Source: Amborella trichopoda
Lineage: Eukaryota; Streptophyta; Magnoliopsida; Amborellales; Amborellaceae
Length of the DNA: 64,000 bases
Direction of reading: 5' to 3'
NCBI RefSeq assembly: GCF_000471905.2
Contig: NW_006499751.1
Span: 1,350,445 to 1,414,444, forward strand
Shown: positions 22,500 through 33,177 of the stretch, one piece after another
Numbering within the stretch: position 1 is the first letter of the stretch
How the letters are laid out: each line of letters opens with the position of its first letter
Notes under the pieces: model-generated
Told to the model about the DNA's origin: nothing
What the model saw: the letters and a program-made list of their open reading frames with translations, nothing else
Databases searched by the model: none
Position numbers and translations under genes: made by a program

Positions 22500-23361
22500 G
22501 TGGATATCCGGGATAGATATAACCCGAATCCAAATGACAAAAATTGCATTAGATGCAATTATTGTGAAAAAGATACAAAAGGGGGCATAAACCGGTTTAA
22601 GAAACATCTTATCGGTATTAAAGGGGATGTTGGCCTTTGTAAAAATGTTCTTGAAGCTATCAGAGAGGAGATTAAGCAATATATGAGTTCTGTAAAACAA
22701 AAATAGGAACAAAATCCTTGTCATTTGAATAGATCTATTTCTGCTTCTTTTAGAAGAAATGATCCCGGTTGGAAGTATGGTTATAACCCAAAACCAAACG
22801 ATATCAATGGGGGTATTAACCGATTCCATAAACATTGCTGGTATTAAAGGGAATGTTGTTTCTTGTAAAAAGGTTCTTAAAACTATTCGGGATGAGATTA
22901 GACAATTTATGAATTTAAAAGAACCAGAAAAGGACGAAAATGAGCCTTGTTCTATGGATATATCTTCTCTAGGCTCTTCTAGAAGTGATGGTCCGGGTTA
23001 GAAGTATGGTTATAACTCGAATCCGAATGACAAAAGTCGTATTAAGTACAATTATTGTGGAAAGGATACTAATGGGGGCATTTATCGGTTTAAAAAGCAC
23101 CTTGCCGGTATTAAGGGGGATGTTGCCCCGTGTAAAAATGTTCTTGAGGCTATCAGGGAGGAGATTATACGATATTTGAGTTTAGAGAAGTATAACAAGA
23201 TAGAAAAGAGTAGTGCGGCCAAGATTCCTAGGGCCTCATCTACACATACTAGTAAGAGGGAGGTAGTAGAAGAGGAGGAAGAAGATGCAGATTCAGAAGA
23301 AACAGAGGAGGACGAACTTTATATTGAAGAGGGAGATGACTCTGATGATTCTCGAATCTGA
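22500..23361 (+). pseudogene. Triple BED-finger protein fragment of hAT transposase type
   Basis: Three head-to-tail blocks recur at about 250-260-bp intervals. Block 1 (22500-22706) reads YNPNPNDKNCIRCNYCEKDT then KGGINRFKKHL and KGDVGLCKNVLEAIREEI, and keeps the zinc ligands. Block 2 (about 22760-22985) has lost the CxxC (NPKPNDINGGINRFHKH). Block 3 (about 22990-23185) has YNYCGKDTNGGIYRFKKHLAG and KGDVAPCKNVLEAIREEI, where the first Cys is Tyr. Block 3 runs into an acidic tail (EEEEEDADSEETEEDELY) ending at a stop at 23359-23361. BED fingers bind DNA in hAT transposases and in domesticated ZBED/RICESLEEPER proteins. Stops between blocks make a single product unlikely. Confidence 0.7.
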
Positions 23362-23894
23362 TGCATATAATGAGGCTTACCCTATTTCTTCTGATGATGA
23401 TGATGATGACTGAAGACTCTTGGTGTTGAGTGTTGACTATTGTTCCTAGACTATATATTTTCTGAATTTCTATATATATTCTTTTTCTTAATTTTAGTTT
23501 CTACTTTCTAGTTTCTAGTTCTACTATCTAACTTTTGCATGTACAGTCTACATTGTATCAGACCATCAGTGTATGCTTGTATGGTTTTACTGTTTTATCA
23601 TTATATGAAAATTGAAAAATGAAAATATGGATTATGGTCTCTTATAGATTATCAAAATTCTCTTATCGACTTCTATCTTTCTTTTTTTTCAACTGGGATT
23701 ATGGTTCTATGGATTATCAAAATTCTTATGGATTATGGTATTATCAAAATTCTTATAGATTAATCATTATCAGACTATCTCTCCTTTTTTTTTCTTTTTT
23801 TTTTTTTGGTTCCAATTGGGTCACCCAGTTTCTGGGCGCCCGCCTAGGCGTTGGGCGGCCTGGACCCCCATGGCTGCCTGGGTGCTGCCTAGCG

Positions 23895-24880
23895 CTTTTT
23901 GAAACACTGGGTGGCCATCCCAGAATTGATGGTAGATGGCGATTGGGAAGTTGTCCAGTTTATGGGCTTTGTCGTGCCCTAGATCAACAATAGCCTTCTA
24001 TATTTCAGATTCTGAGAATGACCATTCTAACCATGAAGTGCTCTCTGCTGATAGAGTTCGGAGCTAAGACCATCCATCGTCGTCGTAGCCTGATGCTTAG
24101 TAGAGAACAAATTCTTGAGGTAATTGCTTATGACTTGGTTCATCTCTGTTGACTCTTCGGAAATGCATGCGCCCTGTCTAATATGAATGATGTTGTTGTT
24201 TCTCTTTCACAGTTTTGCAGTCCAATCTACATGATTGTACGCCTTTCATGTCCAGATTAAGGATGAGGCTAGGATGTCGGCCTAATGCCTGGATGTACTC
24301 ATGGGCTTTTAGGGCCCCATCCAAACTTTGGCATTCTAGGGCACCATGCGGGGCAAAAATCACTTGGTTCAAGACCTATCACGAGCACGAGGCAAGCATT
24401 TTAGCCAGAATTTTGTATGAACTCTTTATGAGAGTGATTGGCTTGAAGCCCATCAGTTCTTCTGCTTCTTCCATTTTTTGAATAAGAGTGATGAAGGTAG
24501 CATCCATCCTCCAGGGGATGGCTCCCTTGTGCAAGAACCCTACGAACATGTCTGAAATGTCTGGGGTGGCTGTCCCAAAATTGGTGGTAGGTGGCGATTG
24601 GGAAGTTGTCCACTCCACGGGCTTTGTCGTGTCCTAGATCAGCAATAGCCTTCTACATTTTAGATTCTAAGAATGACCATTCTGACCATGAAGCACTCTT
24701 TGCTGATAGAGTTCGGAGTTAAGACTATCCATCTTTGGTGTAGCCTGATGCTCGGTAGGGAGCAAGTTCTTGTGGTAGTTGCTTACGACTTGGTTCACTT
24801 CTACTGACTCTTTGGAAATGTATGCACCCTTTATAATATGAAGGATGATGTTGTTTCTCTTTCATAGTTTTTCAGTCATG
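23895..24880. repeat. Direct duplication of an L1 segment
   Basis: 23895-24220 and 24567-24880 align along about 310 bp, sharing for example GGCGATTGGGAAGTTGTCC, GCTGATAGAGTTCGGAG and CTTGGTTCA. In addition 24230-24390 matches 21890-22050 (CTTTTAGGGCCCCATCCA and TTCAAGACCTATCAC). The order implies a tandem duplication of an L1 piece, with the BED-finger element replacing part of one copy. Confidence 0.7.
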
Positions 24881-25941
24881 TGAAAGAAGATGGTATCTAT
24901 TTGATTCATGATTGATGATACAAAAATATCCTCTCTTGTATGGATGGGGAAAATTTCGGTCTTTGCCTTAGTTTTTATCCTTACATTGGGATTAGATCTC
25001 TGATATCTTATGTTAGATCAACATTGATTTCCTTGAGTCGGTTGTCTTTTCTCGCCATTAGATAACGCTTCCGGTTCCATTGTTTTAATTTATTCTTAAG
25101 AAGTTTAACTTTTTACAGAGCTTGAATCCAGCTCATCCCTCAAAGGATGTCCAGTGAAGGGGTATTAGTTGGTTATAGGTTGCCATATTCGAACCACAAG
25201 CTCAAAGTGGAGGGGCCTAGGTCTGAAAGTGATGGGTTCAGTAACATGAAGGATGAGCTGTTTGAAATGGTTTTAGGGAGAGTCTTGTGTGAACACCTGG
25301 GAAATATTGTCACAATCAGGGGAACTTAGGAACTGATCTAGTTTTATTTTGGGGGATTCCGGGGTGGGGGTTTGTGGTTTTAATGGTTCAACCAAGTGAA
25401 CAACACACCATTAGGGGGAGAACTATGAGATTGTGGTTGAGCACAAAAATGGAGAGAGCAGCCATATTGGCTTTGATATGGCAATCTCTGTTCTCCATGA
25501 AGGTCCATCTGATGATGTTAAAGATGTCACTAGTGCATCAGGGTAGCAGACTGGGGGCTGAGATGTGGTCTAGTTCAGCCCAAAACCCTACTCTTTGGCT
25601 GGGTTTGTTCGGGTGATTGACTGATGTGAGTTTCCTGCAAAAGGTGTTTGAGATTCATGAGAAACACATTGATACTGAGAAAGAGCATATTAATGACTAG
25701 GTTTTTGGTCAAGTCTTTTGGGTTTCGAAGGCCAAGATTCCTCCCTAGTTGGCATAGGTAGGGAGGGATTCCCATGCACAACATCTCCTAATCCTCACCA
25801 ATCAGACTAGGGAGAGGTTTGGAGGTTCGAGTTTGGTTTCCTTAATAGTTAGGATCTATGGGTGGTATTTTGCAGTATGGTTGAGGATGAACTTCTTCAT
25901 AGGGGAACCTAAATCCTGAATGTTCCAGACAAGGATCCTCA

Positions 25942-25990
25942 TTTTGGGGTTGGGGTTGGGGTTGGGGGCGTGGGGGGGGGGGGGGTTGAT
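25942..25990. repeat. G-rich (GGGGTT)n / poly-G tract
   Basis: Four GGGGTT-like units are followed by GGGGGCG and a G run, immediately upstream of the L1 ORF2 start (on the minus strand, CCCCAACC). It is telomere-like in sequence only. Confidence 0.7.
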
Positions 25991-26271
25991 TCCAGGACAA
26001 GCATCGATGAGGTTGATCAACAACTAGCGTGGAGGATATAAATGTGGAGGGTTGGGATATCTCCTTATTTGTGTGGTGATTTGATTGTTGAGTTCCTATT
26101 ATGTGATTGGCCTCCTTGGTCACATGCCTTTCAAATGTGTCGTGATCTCTTTGGTTGAGCCTTCTTGTACCATATTGTGTCAGTGAAAACATACCACAAA
26201 CTTTTTTATTTTGCAGCTAATACCAGCTCCTACCAACAATGAGAAACTAAGCTAACGTACTAATGATGTTT

Positions 26272-26610
26272 CAATATCAAAGTCTTATTCCAACTAATTT
26301 GGGGTCAACTACACGAATTGTGTTCCGACATTCTGCTCTATCAAGGGCTATGCCCTCAGTCAGACCATAAGTCACCATATCTTCTCTCATTACTTCTATC
26401 CATGTATTTTTGGGCCTTCCCCTTGTCTTTTTAGAGCCTTCCACTTGAATTAAATCACTCCTCCTGATCAGTGATATTCTAGGTTGATGCTGAGCATTGC
26501 CTGACTAAGTCTACTTTCCCTCATTTTATTGCCTATTGAAGCTACCCCTAAGTTCCCTCGGATGTATATTAATTCAAAATAATTCAGAATTTTATCCTTT
26601 TTTTTCTTGC
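26272..26610 (-). mobile_element. RTE-type LINE 3' fragment (first half, split)
   Basis: The reverse complement of this stretch contains the conserved 3' region of plant RTE elements. On the plus strand it reads TTATTCCAACTAATTTGGGG, CTATCAAGGGCTATGCCCTC and GGGCCTTCCCCTTGTC. It aligns with the fuller copy at 31983-32452 and is cut at 26610 by the DNA transposon. It resumes at 28379 with TCTTGCCACTCATCCATCTT. Confidence 0.8.
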
Positions 26611-28378
26611 CCATAGTTATTGGAGTCTCTCACCAAGGTTACGATTCTGATTCGGAATTCTGATTCTACGACTCCGATAAGGAATCTTCATGGAATCTGT
26701 TTTTGTGAAGTCCGGAATCTCGAGTCCTTATTTTAGGAATCTTGATTCCATCACTTATAGAATCTCACTTCTAATATTTATTGATTCTGGACTCCTTAAT
26801 TGTTGAATCTTGATTCTACGTTTATTAAATTTGGATTCCACGTATATTAATATTCGATTCGATTATTTTCGAATCCAGATTTATGAACATCAAGTGTTGC
26901 AAGTTCGTAGATGCAAGAAACCACAAACTAATAAAGCATCTAATCTTTCTTCCACCCTCATAGAATCTTGATCTGAATTTTTTGAATTCGTGATACCACA
27001 AAATCAAATACTAATGTTCTTGGTGCACAAATTTGTGACTTATGTATGGGAAACATCTATATAGAGCCTAGGTTGTAAACAATCAAATTAGAGCCTACCT
27101 CAAAACTTTCACTAGAAGAGGTTATTTTGAGGCCCAAATATCATCAAATTGACCATCTCGACATCAAGATGCATGGAAATAAGAAAAAAATGGATTTGAA
27201 GTTTTGGAAATAGTGCATCTTGTAATGCATTTTTTGATTGTCAATTTCAAGATTTTCAAGTTTTCATAGATCTGCTCGTTCTGCACTATCTTTGAAGCTT
27301 TAAATTTTATAACTAAAGATGAAATATAATTTAAGGGTATCACAAAACTTTCCGGTATTGAAATCATATTTCTTGACACTATTTGAAGGTGGGCTGAAAT
27401 TTGATTGTTTAGAGCCTCGACTCTATACAAACCACATCCCTTACGTATAGATTGAAATATTTATGGATTTTGATTTGAGTTATTTGCAAACCAGTCTGGA
27501 GACGATTGTCTCCCATGGTTCGTATGGGCTCTGAATAATAATTTGATGAATGCATTATCGAAGTATTGATTCCATAGATCAACTTTCAACTGCAAATGTC
27601 TAGAGTTAAGTTCTTAACATGTATCATTCCCATGTCTTTTGCTGGCGCCAAAGGCAAGTATAACTTAAGCGCACTGGTGCATTAAAATTAAGAGAACTCG
27701 GACCTTGCAAAGTTAAAAATTAAATTCTCCATCCCCCGGTATCAAAGGCACATAATACAACATAGACAACTCAATGGCACAAACAAAATCCCATCTTAAA
27801 CTATAATAATTAAATTACATTTTACAAATACATGAGATACTGGTTGTATCTTTTGTAGACAATTTCCCCCAGTGAAATACAAGTGTCTATTAATTGACCT
27901 TATGTTTGATATTGTGTCTAAGGCTCAATAGTCAATACATTGGCTTCAAATCTAAGAATCCCTTTTTTTGGTCTTAGGGACTTCTGAGCTCAATTGCTTA
28001 ATGAGGTACTAGTCTCGATACCAAATTGATATGAATTTGATATGCAAACTGGTATGAATCTTGATTCCAAATACGTTAGAAACTCAATTCCAAAGATGTC
28101 GGAATCTCGATTCCATATATGAAGGAATCTCCACTCCATATGGGTTGATTTCAAAGAGGTCAGGAGCTCGATTCTAAAGAGGTCAAATCTCGATTTCATA
28201 TATGTAGGGATCTCAATTCCATTTGGGTTGAATTTTGATTCTTATAAAGTAGGAATCTCGTTTTTTTTTTACCATTCTCATTGCATAGGCGTCGATTTCG
28301 AAAATAGGAATCTTCTAGCTAGCCACAGCTCCGACTCCTAAAACGATTCGTAATCTCAGGCTTGTCCAACAACTATGG
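26611..28378. mobile_element. DNA transposon, 1768 bp, TIR CCATAGTTRTTGGA, 6-bp TSD
   Basis: The left end is CCATAGTTATTGGA and the right end TCCAACAACTATGG, its inverted match with one difference. The flanks carry TCTTGC directly before (26605-26610) and after (28379-28384). Removing the element and one TCTTGC restores an RTE sequence matching the paralogue near 32295-32315. Both subterminal regions (about 26640-26970 and 28010-28330) are rich in degenerate GAATCTTGATTCC-type repeats. The interior has no transposase, so it is non-autonomous. A superfamily cannot be assigned from a 6-bp TSD alone. Confidence 0.75.
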
Positions 28379-28420
28379 TCTTGCCACTCATCCATCTTAA
28401 CTATCAAATAGAGATTGAAG
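28379..28420 (-). mobile_element. RTE fragment, second half after the insertion
   Basis: TCTTGCCACTCATCCATCTTAAC continues the RTE sequence interrupted at 26610. The paralogue at 32295-32320 reads GGCTTGCCACTCATCCATCTC. Homology fades after about 28405. Confidence 0.65.
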
Positions 28421-30344
28421 GACCTTGCCAGCAAACCATGCATCTGCCTAGTGATTGGGTTAGTCCCATGGTTGATGGAACTTCAACAGATCACTAGGGA
28501 GCCCCTAAATTATATTTTCCTACACATACAAACTGTTATATGTGCACCATTGTTCCCTTGTGGACTCTTTTACTATCCTAATTCCTTGTGGCTTTATAAA
28601 ATATTTATGGAAATGCCATGGATTTTAATCGGTGCAAACCATCCTAAGTATCTGAAAATACTTCAAAGTGAAAAGATAGAACCTCAACATTGTTTGTTTG
28701 GTTTTCTAGAAATGCTGAAACGTCCTCCCCTAGTTCTCTAAAGACCATTTTAGCCCAGGGAAAGGTGCTAGTGTTCCATAGTAGCAACACAATGGCCTCA
28801 GTGGTCTAGAAGATTTCCCATGGATGCTACTACTATGTTAGCTGTAGGAGAGTGGGTAAAATGAGTCATTTATGCAATGATAGGGTAACTAAAGGAACTA
28901 TCAAATAAATATAATGTATTGATAGGGTAGTTAGAATTTTTATATTCTTGGTAAGGGATTACTTTTTGTCCTTACGTTTCATATGAGAGCCATTTCCTTA
29001 GAGCATTGCTCCTTTCTAACTTAAGTTTTAGTTTCTTAACATAAGAAAGAACAATAGGTTCTTAGTGTTTAGGAATTTGACTATTTCTTATAGAATATCC
29101 TTGTATCACTATTACAAACAAAGTGGAGATGAGTTTTAAGAAGGGGATCCAATTCCTGCAAATTTCAATTACCAGTTTGTGGATTTCGTTCTTTTGGAAA
29201 GGAGCTTAGCCTGGTCTAAAGGTTCCTGTGACAGGTTTGGGCAACAATTATCTTCGCAAAAGAACTCATGCCATATGAGTGATCCATGGCATTTGGTTGC
29301 TTAGGAGCTTGGGAGAGGAGGGTGTGGTGTTTAGCTTTCATGTGCAAGAGAAGGCGAACACCAAGTAGTTCTAGCTCAATTCAAGAGGGAAAGTGGGGGT
29401 TCGGCCTATTTCAGTAAGCGTAGTGGAGTATACTTGGGTTTAATGGTGTATATTACATGGGCAAAAAAACTGAGATTAAACAGAGGGAAAGGCTTTGGGT
29501 TGTGTGAAGTTGCTTAGAATGACTCTGGGTGCTTGCTCATGGTGAGCTTACAGCAAGAATATTGCACACTCGAGGAGTGGTTAATTCATTAATTTTGGGA
29601 GGTGAATCTTTCATTTGTAATTATGAAAAGATTTTTCTTTTTTCCTCTGGTTTTCTTTGTAGGGTTTCACCACATCTTTTCTTGGCTAGTGAACTTTTGA
29701 AAAACAAGATGTTTTTGATACTTAATTCTCAAAGAAAACAAAAAAAATGGGATGTTTGTGATACTTGTTTTTCTTATGCATGTGAAAGATTCTACAATAT
29801 CTTGTTGATGTTATTCAAAGAAAATAAGATAAGAAAACATGTATTATGATTTGACAAATGAGGATTTATCCTTGTTTAGCAAAACCAATAATCCTCCAAT
29901 TGTTTTAATTGTTACGACCCTTCAATTTACACAAGTTGTTATTAACATAGCAAGTACTTAAAAGATTATGAGTTTTGTTTCATGGATATAGAGAATCGCC
30001 CTGTTGAAGTTTGTTTGAGTAGTATTGTGTTTTTCACTATCATCTACATTTTTGTGATTTACAACATGTTAATCTGAGCTTCTATGTCATCTAACTGACT
30101 TGGATAAGAGCAATACTTAAAGTGTCTTTATTTTGATGGCACCTCATGCTTTGTTGTGATTTCCTATTGAGAAGATTATTGCATCAGATTGAGTTGAGCA
30201 ATATGCACATGTAAAAATGGCAAATCGTTGTTAAGGTTGACAGCTTTAGGTAGTTCTCATGGCTGCAACAAGATGTACTAATTTCGGCAATGATTCGAAC
30301 TGGAATGAAGAGCAAAAACTTTTTGGGGAATCATTGATGGCGCT
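28421..30344. other. Intron sequence, no gene or element recognised
   Basis: AT-rich sequence with short frames (for example 28415-28741 and 29529-29849, plus strand) that lack recognisable domains. It is probably unclassified old repeat. Confidence 0.35.
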
Positions 30345-30800
30345 TAGAGTCGCCGCATACCGATGAAGCTCAAGGGGAAGTTCTATAGGACAGCTGTGAG
30401 ACTAGCTCTTCTTTTATGGGACAAAATGTTGGGTGGTCAAGAAACTAACATACCCAGAGGATGAGTGTAGCTGAGATGAGAATGTTGAGATGGATGAGTG
30501 GTAAGACAAGAAGGGATAGAATTGAAAATGAGTACATTTGAGGAAACTTAGGTGTGGCTCAATAGTCGATAAGATGAGGGAAAGCAGATGGGCTGGCCAT
30601 GTGCACCGCAGACCCAATACATCAACAGTTAGGAGGTGCGGTTTTGTTCAAGAGCAAGGGGAAGGCCCAAAAGGTCATGGATAGAAGTAGTGAAACAATA
30701 TATGAAGACTTATGGTCTCACTGATGGTATGACCCTTGATAGAGCATAATGAAGGAACAAATTTGTATAACCGACACCAATTAGTTGGGATAAGGCTTTT

Positions 30801-30835
<35 letters not shown>
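30345..30835 (+). mobile_element. RTE-type LINE 3' end with (GAT)n tail
   Basis: The reverse-transcriptase C-terminal region is readable with frame breaks: MKLKGKFYRTAVR, then DNA for MSVAEMRMLRWMSG and a WAGHVHRRP-like segment. ACACCAATTAGTTGGGATAAGGCTTTTATGATG precedes an (ATG)n run at 30801-30834. Plant RTE elements typically end in such a simple repeat. Multiple stops show it is dead. Confidence 0.8.
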
Positions 30836-31982
30836 CAACTTTAGAGGGGCAACAATAGGATTTAAGGGGTAAAGAGCTGAAAGCTCTCCAGGAATGAGCA
30901 GTCACCATATTATTGTTTCAATGGATAAGACTATATGTAAGATAAAGAATGGATCCTCCATTCACTTGCAAAATCTTGCATGCGTTTAACTATCGATTTG
31001 CAAAACTTGCAAGTTTGTGCTTTGTGGTTAGTGATTTTGTTCCTTCAAAAATAGGAAAAGAGCTAAGAGAGATACAAACCTATGTGATCTTGATGCATAT
31101 TTGTATTCAATTAGTATTTTGGCTGTTAAATGTGGATTGTAGTAAGATTTTCAAGTATGTATTTGGGAGGATCAAAAAGGAACTTGATTAGATTAGAGTT
31201 GGACACAGTCAGGATAGGGGACCCTACTCTGTATCTAAAGAAGAAGAGAACACATTTATTAACGACAGATGGGTTACTTTTGGTAATTTCTAAATGGCAC
31301 ATGCACATTTGGAAATTTTTTGATTATTTGCTAGTTTGAAATCTTAGACAATGATCTTGTGGGTGTTTTGTGATCCCATTGACGTAGTGAAGTGTAACTA
31401 TAACCTAATGAGGAGTATTTTATCATCATTTGCATGACGTGAGAATTCTAATGGGGAGTTATCTGAATTGGAGTGATCAATGGGTGGCTGATCCATATGT
31501 GGACTCAACATGAGCAAGACTTGCTTATGGTTCAGGTGACTCTTCAATCTCACTTAGCAAAACAAAAATGTCACTAGCTTGATACTTGACTTGCCCAAGT
31601 CACTTTAATGGTTAAGACTGGTGAATATTTTCAATGGGTGGAACAAGAGACACTAAGTAGGTTTCTGGGGTAGTCCATTCTATTCAGTTTTTGGCCAAGA
31701 GTGCTAGCTTGATCCATGTTGCGCTGGCATACTCCTTAAAGAACTTATGATCTATGAAAGTGTTTTTGACTCGAACTCAAATTGCTTTAGACTAGCACAA
31801 TTTGTTTCCTCCATTTTGTTTTTTGGGGCGGCGGGGGTGGGGGGTTAATTTCAGTATTTGTTTCCTTACTGTATCTTTGCTGAAGAATCTTGTGGCTCTT
31901 CATTCGGTGGAATAGGGGACCAAGTAGGTTGTTTCGTTCTGTTGTTTTGCTTGTTCTTATCTATTATTCTTTGCAAAAATTT
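30836..31982. other. Intron sequence, no feature recognised
   Basis: No frame with a recognisable domain. A short G-rich run (GGCGGCGGGGGTGGGGGG) lies at about 31828-31845. Confidence 0.35.
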
Positions 31983-32452
31983 TTTCATCATCATTATCAT
32001 CAGAGCCTTTTCCCAACTATTTGGGTCGGCTATATGAATCCTGGTCTGCCATTCTACTCTATCAAGGGCCATACCCTTAGTGAGGCCATAAATCCCCATG
32101 TCTTTTCTCACTACTTCCAACCATGTCCTTTTGGGCCTTCCACTTTGACCAACTCGCACCTTCTAACAGGTATTGTAATGGGTCTGCACTGCATATGGCC
32201 GGCCCACCTAATCTACTTTTTCTTATTTTATCGCCTATTGGAGCCACATCCAAGTTCCCTCGAATGTATTTATTTTGAATTCTATCCCTTCTTGGCTTGC
32301 CACTCATCCATCTCAACATCCTCATCTCCGCTACACTCATCTTATGGGTATGTTGTTTCTTGACCTCCCAACATTCCGCCCCATAAAACAAGCTGGTCTC
32401 ATAGTTGTCCTATAGAACTTTCCCTTCAGCTTGATTGCTATGTGGCGATCAC
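31983..32452 (-). mobile_element. RTE-type LINE 3' end, minus strand
   Basis: Two overlapping minus-strand frames show the diagnostic reverse-transcriptase tail: MFYGAECWEVKKQHTHKMSV, AEMRMLRWMSGKPRRDRI, then RPKRTWLEVVRKDM and DPNSWEKALMIMMM. A frameshift lies near 32160-32200. The 3' end is the ATCATCATTATCATCA tail at 31986-32002. It is the most complete RTE copy in the window and is useful as the empty-site reference for the insertion at 26611-28378. Confidence 0.85.
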
Positions 32453-32693
32453 ATCCTCATCTATTCAAAATTTTCTTATTTTCCATAAATCATCATGATT
32501 TCTTGTTGTATTGTGTGCTTATGTTGATTAATATTTTCTTTACTTTATACCAAGTCATGCCACTTGTGGACCAAGAATTGACAATGCGTGATTTAATTAG
32601 AGGAGTGGCATAGTCTTTGTCGAGCTGCCACCAAGTTGAATTTGGAGTGCTGAATCTGAACTATGTCTTTAGATCATGAGTAATGAGATTTTT

Positions 32694-33177
32694 AATGGCA
32701 GATTTTGTGTAGGATTCTCCCGGGATGATTGTTCCTTCATTCTTAGAAACTGAAAGGCATTCAGCCAATAATATTAAGAGCACTTGTGGTCAGCAGTTAA
32801 TTTGTGTATACGAGGCTTCAGGTGTCTCTCTATGCATCCTTTATGAGTTTAGATTGTTCCTGTATAACCTATCCAGTTGGTGCAAGTGCTGAAAAACTTG
32901 GGCTTATGAGGTAACTTTGAGGCAGTTTAGGTGCTAATGGCAGATTTTGTGTAGGATTCTCCCGGGATGATTGTTCCTTCATTCTTAGAAACTGAAAGGC
33001 ATTCAGCCAATAATATTAAGAGCACTTGTGGTCAGCAGTTAATTTGTGTATACGAGGCTTCAGGTGTCTCTCTATGCATCCTTTATGAGTTTAGATTGTT
33101 CCTGTATAACCTATCCAGTTGGTGCAAGTGCTGAAAAACTTGGGCTTATGAGGTAACTTTGAGGCAGTTTAGGTGCT
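32694..33177. repeat. Perfect 242-bp tandem duplication
   Basis: 32694-32935 and 32936-33177 are identical over all 242 bases by direct reading, from AATGGCAGATTTTGTG to CAGTTTAGGTGCT. It is noncoding and lies in the protease intron. Identity implies a very recent event or an assembly duplication. Confidence 0.95.

Larger units (their letters stand above)
22047..23915 (+). mobile_element. hAT-like element encoding three BED-type fingers
   Basis: The segment interrupts L1 sequence and is bounded by GC-rich ends containing GCCTAGGCG (22053 and 23841), with TTTTTGAAACACTG at the right. Internally it encodes BED-finger repeats and an acidic tail but no hAT transposase core or dimerisation domain. 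It is therefore either a non-autonomous derivative or a captured transposase N-terminus. No clean 8-bp target duplication was found. Confidence 0.55.
20400..26200 (-). mobile_element. Degraded L1 LINE with internal duplication and nested insertion
   Basis: Read leftward, ORF2 opens at the ATG at 25942 with MRILVWNIQDLGSP, an L1 endonuclease N-terminus. Reverse transcriptase pieces follow: GAIPWRMDATFITLIQKMEEAEEL and YKILAKMLAS at 24540-24390, then a palm-like NRSLSNLCNHA region and TNKYLGFPS at about 21760-21450. KRLRGLHIRSI lies near 21170, and a zf-RVT-like WDIHRGGRDKLVWCPSPIGIF piece at 20731-20519. Stops are frequent in every frame. A possible ORF1 or leader piece lies at 26192-25842. 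The element is dead. It lies in antisense within the protease intron. Confidence 0.75.

Noticed and set aside
25942..25970. Telomere-like GGGGTT repeats
   Set aside because: Only about four units, of a type not used by plant telomeres (TTTAGGG), located at the start of an L1 ORF2; a simple-sequence tract.
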